From assembly GCA_016870945.1 (NCBI GenBank), contig VGAH01000041.1, forward strand, positions 1-7,926: a stretch of DNA of 7,926 bases, written 5' to 3'. How positions within the stretch are numbered: position 1 is the stretch's first letter; each line of letters begins with the position of its first letter. The translations under genes were made by a program, and so were the position numbers. Under the pieces are notes generated by a model. That model saw nothing but the letters and a program-made list of their open reading frames with translations. It made no database searches and was not told where the DNA came from. The DNA is from Actinomycetota bacterium (GTDB taxonomy: Bacteria; Actinomycetota; Actinomycetes; S36-B12; UBA5976). This document shows positions 7,672-7,926 of this stretch, piece after piece.

Positions 7672-7926
7672 TAGCGGTAGTGGTCGGGCTTGTACGGCCC
7701 TTGGGAATCAACACCTAAGTAGTCAGCTTGTGAAGAAGTGAGCTCAGTCAATTTCACACCAAGTGCATCAAGATGCAAGCGAGCAACCTTCTCGTCCAAA
7801 ACCTTGGGCAGTACGTAAACACCAACCGGGTATTCATGATTGCGAGTGAAGAGATCAACCTGCGCGATTACCTGGTTGGTAAAAGAGTTAGACATCACGA
7901 AGGACGGGTGACCAGTCGCGTTACCG
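7668..7926 (-). CDS. ahcY: Adenosylhomocysteinase, C-terminal end (5' part cut by window edge)
   Basis: This enzyme splits S-adenosylhomocysteine reversibly into adenosine and homocysteine, recycling the product of SAM-dependent methylation; it binds NAD and is cytoplasmic. Only the last 86 codons are in the window. They carry the hallmark GNATGHPSFVMSNSFTNQ stretch, followed by VYVLPKVLDEKVARLHL, a late conserved segment, and the classic C-terminus DSQGPYKPDHYRY, whose Lys and Tyr reach the NAD of the neighbouring subunit. The frame is open to the right edge. Its TAA stop (7670-7668) overlaps the TAG stop of the convergent membrane-protein gene by bases 7669-7670. In M. tuberculosis sahH is followed by tmk and mtrA on the same strand; here tmk is absent from that position. 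Confidence 0.97.
   Translation of the reverse strand, partial: GNATGHPSFVMSNSFTNQVIAQVDLFTRNHEYPVGVYVLPKVLDEKVARLHLDALGVKLTELTSSQADYLGVDSQGPYKPDHYRY

Noticed and set aside
7650..7685. Hairpin CCGCT/AGCGG at the convergent junction as a bidirectional terminator
   Set aside because: The stem is only 5 bp with a long loop and has no T-tract on either side.
1..7926. A new defence, mobile or biosynthetic system
   Set aside because: Every gene belongs to the conserved actinobacterial mtrAB-lpqB-secA neighbourhood. There are no integrase, transposase, repeat array or foreign-looking segments.

Overview
The window is a compact, fully coding piece of an actinobacterial chromosome. It carries the conserved mtrA-mtrB-lpqB-comF-secA block, read on the minus strand. 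Upstream of it lie a plus-strand membrane-protein gene and the 3' end of ahcY (minus strand). MtrAB-LpqB is a signalling module known only from Actinobacteria. The G+C is moderate (about half by eye), several starts are TTG or GTG, and gaps between genes are tiny. That suggests a low-GC, streamlined actinobacterium; small-genome freshwater or marine Microbacteriaceae-like lineages (Rhodoluna/Aquiluna type) are a plausible guess, not a demonstrated assignment.

Layout, left to right: secA (1-1848, minus, 3' end cut by the window edge); comF-like phosphoribosyltransferase (1883-2548, minus); lpqB lipoprotein (2630-4285, minus, probably starting about 11 codons further upstream); mtrB sensor kinase (4320-5882, minus); mtrA response regulator (5888-6565, minus); a six-helix membrane protein of the 'glycerophosphoryl diester phosphodiesterase membrane domain' type (6598-7671, plus); and the last 86 codons of ahcY (7668-7926, minus, 5' end cut). 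No stretch longer than about 80 bases lacks a gene. I saw no tRNA, rRNA, CRISPR array, insertion sequence or prophage gene.

How the genes work together: MtrB (membrane kinase) phosphorylates MtrA (DNA-binding regulator). LpqB is the exported lipoprotein that, in mycobacteria, interacts with MtrB and tunes its activity; the system controls cell-wall and cell-division genes. ComF and SecA follow in the same direction and may be co-transcribed. The membrane protein is divergent from mtrA, with only 32 bp between the two starts, and convergent with ahcY, the two stop codons sharing 4 bp.

I found no new multi-gene system. The points worth a second look are: the missing ordinary start codon for a full lpqB signal peptide; the absence of hpf/raiA between comF and secA and of tmk next to ahcY; the 32-bp divergent mtrA region, which carries an inverted repeat across the mtrA start; and the overlapping convergent stops.
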